A stretch of 64,000 bases of DNA from Clostridia bacterium (GTDB lineage Bacteria; Acidobacteriota; Terriglobia; Terriglobales; Acidobacteriaceae), in assembly GCA_035561135.1 (NCBI GenBank), contig DATMYA010000085.1:62001-126000 (forward strand). The letters run 5' to 3'. The position numbers and the translations under genes were made by a program. Shown here piece after piece: positions 62,525 to 64,000 of the stretch. Position 1 is the stretch's first letter, and each line of letters begins with the position of its first letter. The notes below the pieces were generated by a model. That model was not told the DNA's origin. It was given only the letters and a program-made list of their open reading frames with translations, and did no database searches.

Positions 62525-63119
62525 GTGCCTGGCTATTTTGATCACATCTGCACTGCTGTTATCTGGTGCAGCGATAGGCCAAGACGGCGCTTCGAAAACT
62601 TCGCAACCCGTACAGAGTCCCGCGGCCAACGATCCGAACTACGTGATCGGCGCCGAAGATCTGCTTGCGATCAGCGTGTGGAAAGAGCCCGACCTCACGC
62701 GCTCCGTGCCGGTTCGACCGGACGGGAAAATTTCCCTGCCCTTAATAGATGAAGTCAAAGCCGAAGGCCTGACCCCTAAGCAATTGGAAACGGAACTGAC
62801 AAAGAGGTTCTCGCAATACATTGCAAGTCCGCAGGTCTCGGTCATTGTCGCCGATGTTCGCAGCCGCACCTTCAGCATCGTCGGCGAGGTGAACCGGCCT
62901 GGATCGTTTCCGTTACGGCAAAAGCTCACTGTGCTTGAGGCGCTGGCAGCCGCGGGTGGTTTCAAAGACTTTGCCAAAACGAAAAGGATTTATGTCCTGC
63001 GCCTCAATGCGGACGGCACCAGGAGTCGCCTGCCGTTCAGCTACAACCGCGTGATCAAAGGTGAGGAAACGGCCCAGAACGTTGAACTGCAGTCCCACGA
63101 CACGATCGTCGTACCGTAG
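62514..63119 (+). CDS. Wza-type polysaccharide export protein
   Basis: 201 residues from the ATG at 62514 (GAAAGG upstream). Signal peptide (MKFKCLAILITSALLLSGAA, no clear lipobox), Poly_export domain (YVIGAEDLLAISVWKEPDLT, VRPDGKISLPLIDEVKAEGL) and one SLBB domain (TFSIVGEVNRPGSFPLRQKL, TVLEALAAAGGFKDF). Wza proteins form the outer-membrane channel for capsule or exopolysaccharide. This short form with a single SLBB domain is like those of exosortase/EPS loci. It is coupled to the sigma-54 activator and followed by a beta-barrel gene. Confidence 0.92.
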   Translation: MKFKCLAILITSALLLSGAAIGQDGASKTSQPVQSPAANDPNYVIGAEDLLAISVWKEPDLTRSVPVRPDGKISLPLIDEVKAEGLTPKQLETELTKRFSQYIASPQVSVIVADVRSRTFSIVGEVNRPGSFPLRQKLTVLEALAAAGGFKDFAKTKRIYVLRLNADGTRSRLPFSYNRVIKGEETAQNVELQSHDTIVVP

Positions 63120-63126
63120 GTGCAAA

Positions 63127-64000
63127 ATGCGTAATTTTCTAAACATCACGATATTCGCGCTGCTCGCGGGCATCGCTTTCGCCCAGGTTGATGCTGCGCA
63201 ACCGCAGCAAGCTGTTGCGCCTGTGAACATTCAGCCCAGCGGCTCTCCGCGCACCGAACTGCCACCGCAGGTTGTAAACAACGAGTCGTCTCCCGCGTTC
63301 GAGATTGGCCTCAGCACCAGTGCGGCCTTCGACGACAACGGGGGAAGCTTCCTTAGCGGCGACACCGCTGGTTTTGTCACCGGCATCTCACCCCTGGTCA
63401 GGCTCAAGAGTGGCGGCCAGAAACATCGCCTGCTCCTCGAATACCAGCCAAGCTTTTCGAGAACTACCGGCCTTTCCGAACGGGACGACTTCGGGCAGAA
63501 CTTCAATGCCTCCCTTGAGTGGAAGCTGAGCAAGCGCTGGACGATGAGACTTCGCAACGGCTTCGTCATCACCTCGAATCCGTTCGAGAGCGCATTGCGG
63601 CCCACCGCCGAGTCGCCCAATGCGACCATCGCCACTCCGTTCATCCGCCAGAAGCGCGAACTCGCATCCGCTGAGCTTGAGTACTTCTTCTCGGCACGCA
63701 CTTCGGTGGGAGCGGTCGGCGGTTTCTCCATGCAGCGCTACAACGACCCGAGCGGCGTAAAGAACAAGGACCGGCAACTGCTCGACTCCTCGAACGGTTC
63801 GGGGCGCGCTTACTTCCGCCATCGCTTCACCAAAACGATCGCCGGCGGATTCGAGTACTCGTATCAGGACTTGCTTGTTGCCCAGAGCACGTCGCGCACG
63901 CAGTCGCACACGGCCACCGCGTTCACGACATGGCAGCTTGGGAAGCATTCACAGATTTCCCTGTTCGCCGGTCCGGAGCGTTCAAGACTCCGCGATGTCG
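63127..64000 (+). CDS. Probable outer-membrane beta-barrel protein, 3' end beyond window
   Basis: 291 residues visible, frame open to the window end. Signal peptide (FLNITIFALLAGIAFAQVDA), then amphipathic strands with alternating aromatic residues typical of a barrel: FEIGLSTSAAFDDNGGSF, RLLLEYQPSFSRTTGLSE, SVGAVGGFSMQRYNDPSG, TIAGGFEYSYQDLLVAQS. It starts 7 bp after the Wza-type gene, so it is in the same operon. Barrels of this kind next to short Wza proteins are found in PEP-CTERM/exosortase EPS loci; the match is not certain here. Confidence 0.7.
   Translation, partial: MRNFLNITIFALLAGIAFAQVDAAQPQQAVAPVNIQPSGSPRTELPPQVVNNESSPAFEIGLSTSAAFDDNGGSFLSGDTAGFVTGISPLVRLKSGGQKHRLLLEYQPSFSRTTGLSERDDFGQNFNASLEWKLSKRWTMRLRNGFVITSNPFESALRPTAESPNATIATPFIRQKRELASAELEYFFSARTSVGAVGGFSMQRYNDPSGVKNKDRQLLDSSNGSGRAYFRHRFTKTIAGGFEYSYQDLLVAQSTSRTQSHTATAFTTWQLGKHSQISLFAGPERSRLRDV

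Overview
The window looks like part of a chromosome of an Acidobacteriota bacterium, probably Terriglobia (Koribacter/Sulfotelmatobacter-like). This is an inference from several things seen together: moderately high GC, short conserved proteins of the kind found in that phylum, a candidate tetraether lipid synthase, a gene order made of many short housekeeping blocks, and gaps filled with dispersed palindromic repeats. No rRNA, CRISPR array, complete IS element or prophage was seen. One tRNA gene is present.

Layout. 1-2.5 kb: start of a cytochrome bd oxidase subunit, a hotdog thioesterase, a Cys-rich lineage protein and a TPR protein. 2.5-8 kb: exported S41 protease, an SDR, and a MoxR-type ATPase with its VWA partner. 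8-14.6 kb: phosphatidyltransferase-greA pair, carD with a strong promoter, AI-2E exporter, ruvX-mltG, and a LolA/LolB-like lipoprotein. 14.6-17.4 kb: an ABC permease and a 5'-truncated aldehyde dehydrogenase lying between two copies of a composite palindromic repeat. 17.7-20.7 kb: rplM-rpsI and rpsB-tsf. 21-28 kb: Tes-like radical SAM protein, acidobacterial exported protein, proline dehydrogenase, thioredoxin reductase. 28-33 kb: HAMP-SpoIIE phosphatase and two MacB-type permeases without an ATPase. 33-42 kb: tryptophanase, TonB-like protein, zinc protease, Cu/Zn SOD, PpiD-like chaperone, membrane-anchored SDR.

42.2-44.1 kb: a tRNA-Glu(CTC) gene whose 3' 23 bp are repeated 1.2 kb downstream. 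The two copies bracket an ArsR-SRPBCC pair and look like the scar of a tRNA-targeted mini-island. A frameshifted gene follows. 44-52 kb: GH31 glycosidase, small proteins, a lipoprotein and a K+-independent-type proton pyrophosphatase. 52-57 kb: galE-galT-galK with a divergent LacI-family regulator and two matching operator-like palindromes. 57-64 kb: a regulatory and exopolysaccharide region holding a GAF-TM-AMIN fusion, a PilZ protein, an NtrC-type regulator with its histidine kinase, a second sigma-54 activator without a receiver domain, a Wza-type export protein and the start of a beta-barrel protein. Two near-consensus sigma-54 promoters lie here, before the PilZ gene and before the receiver-less activator, which suggests a sigma-54 cascade controlling polysaccharide export.

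Best leads: the sigma-54 cascade, the tRNA-bounded mini-island, the Tes-like lipid gene, and the families of inverted intergenic repeats (several related elements in 64 kb).
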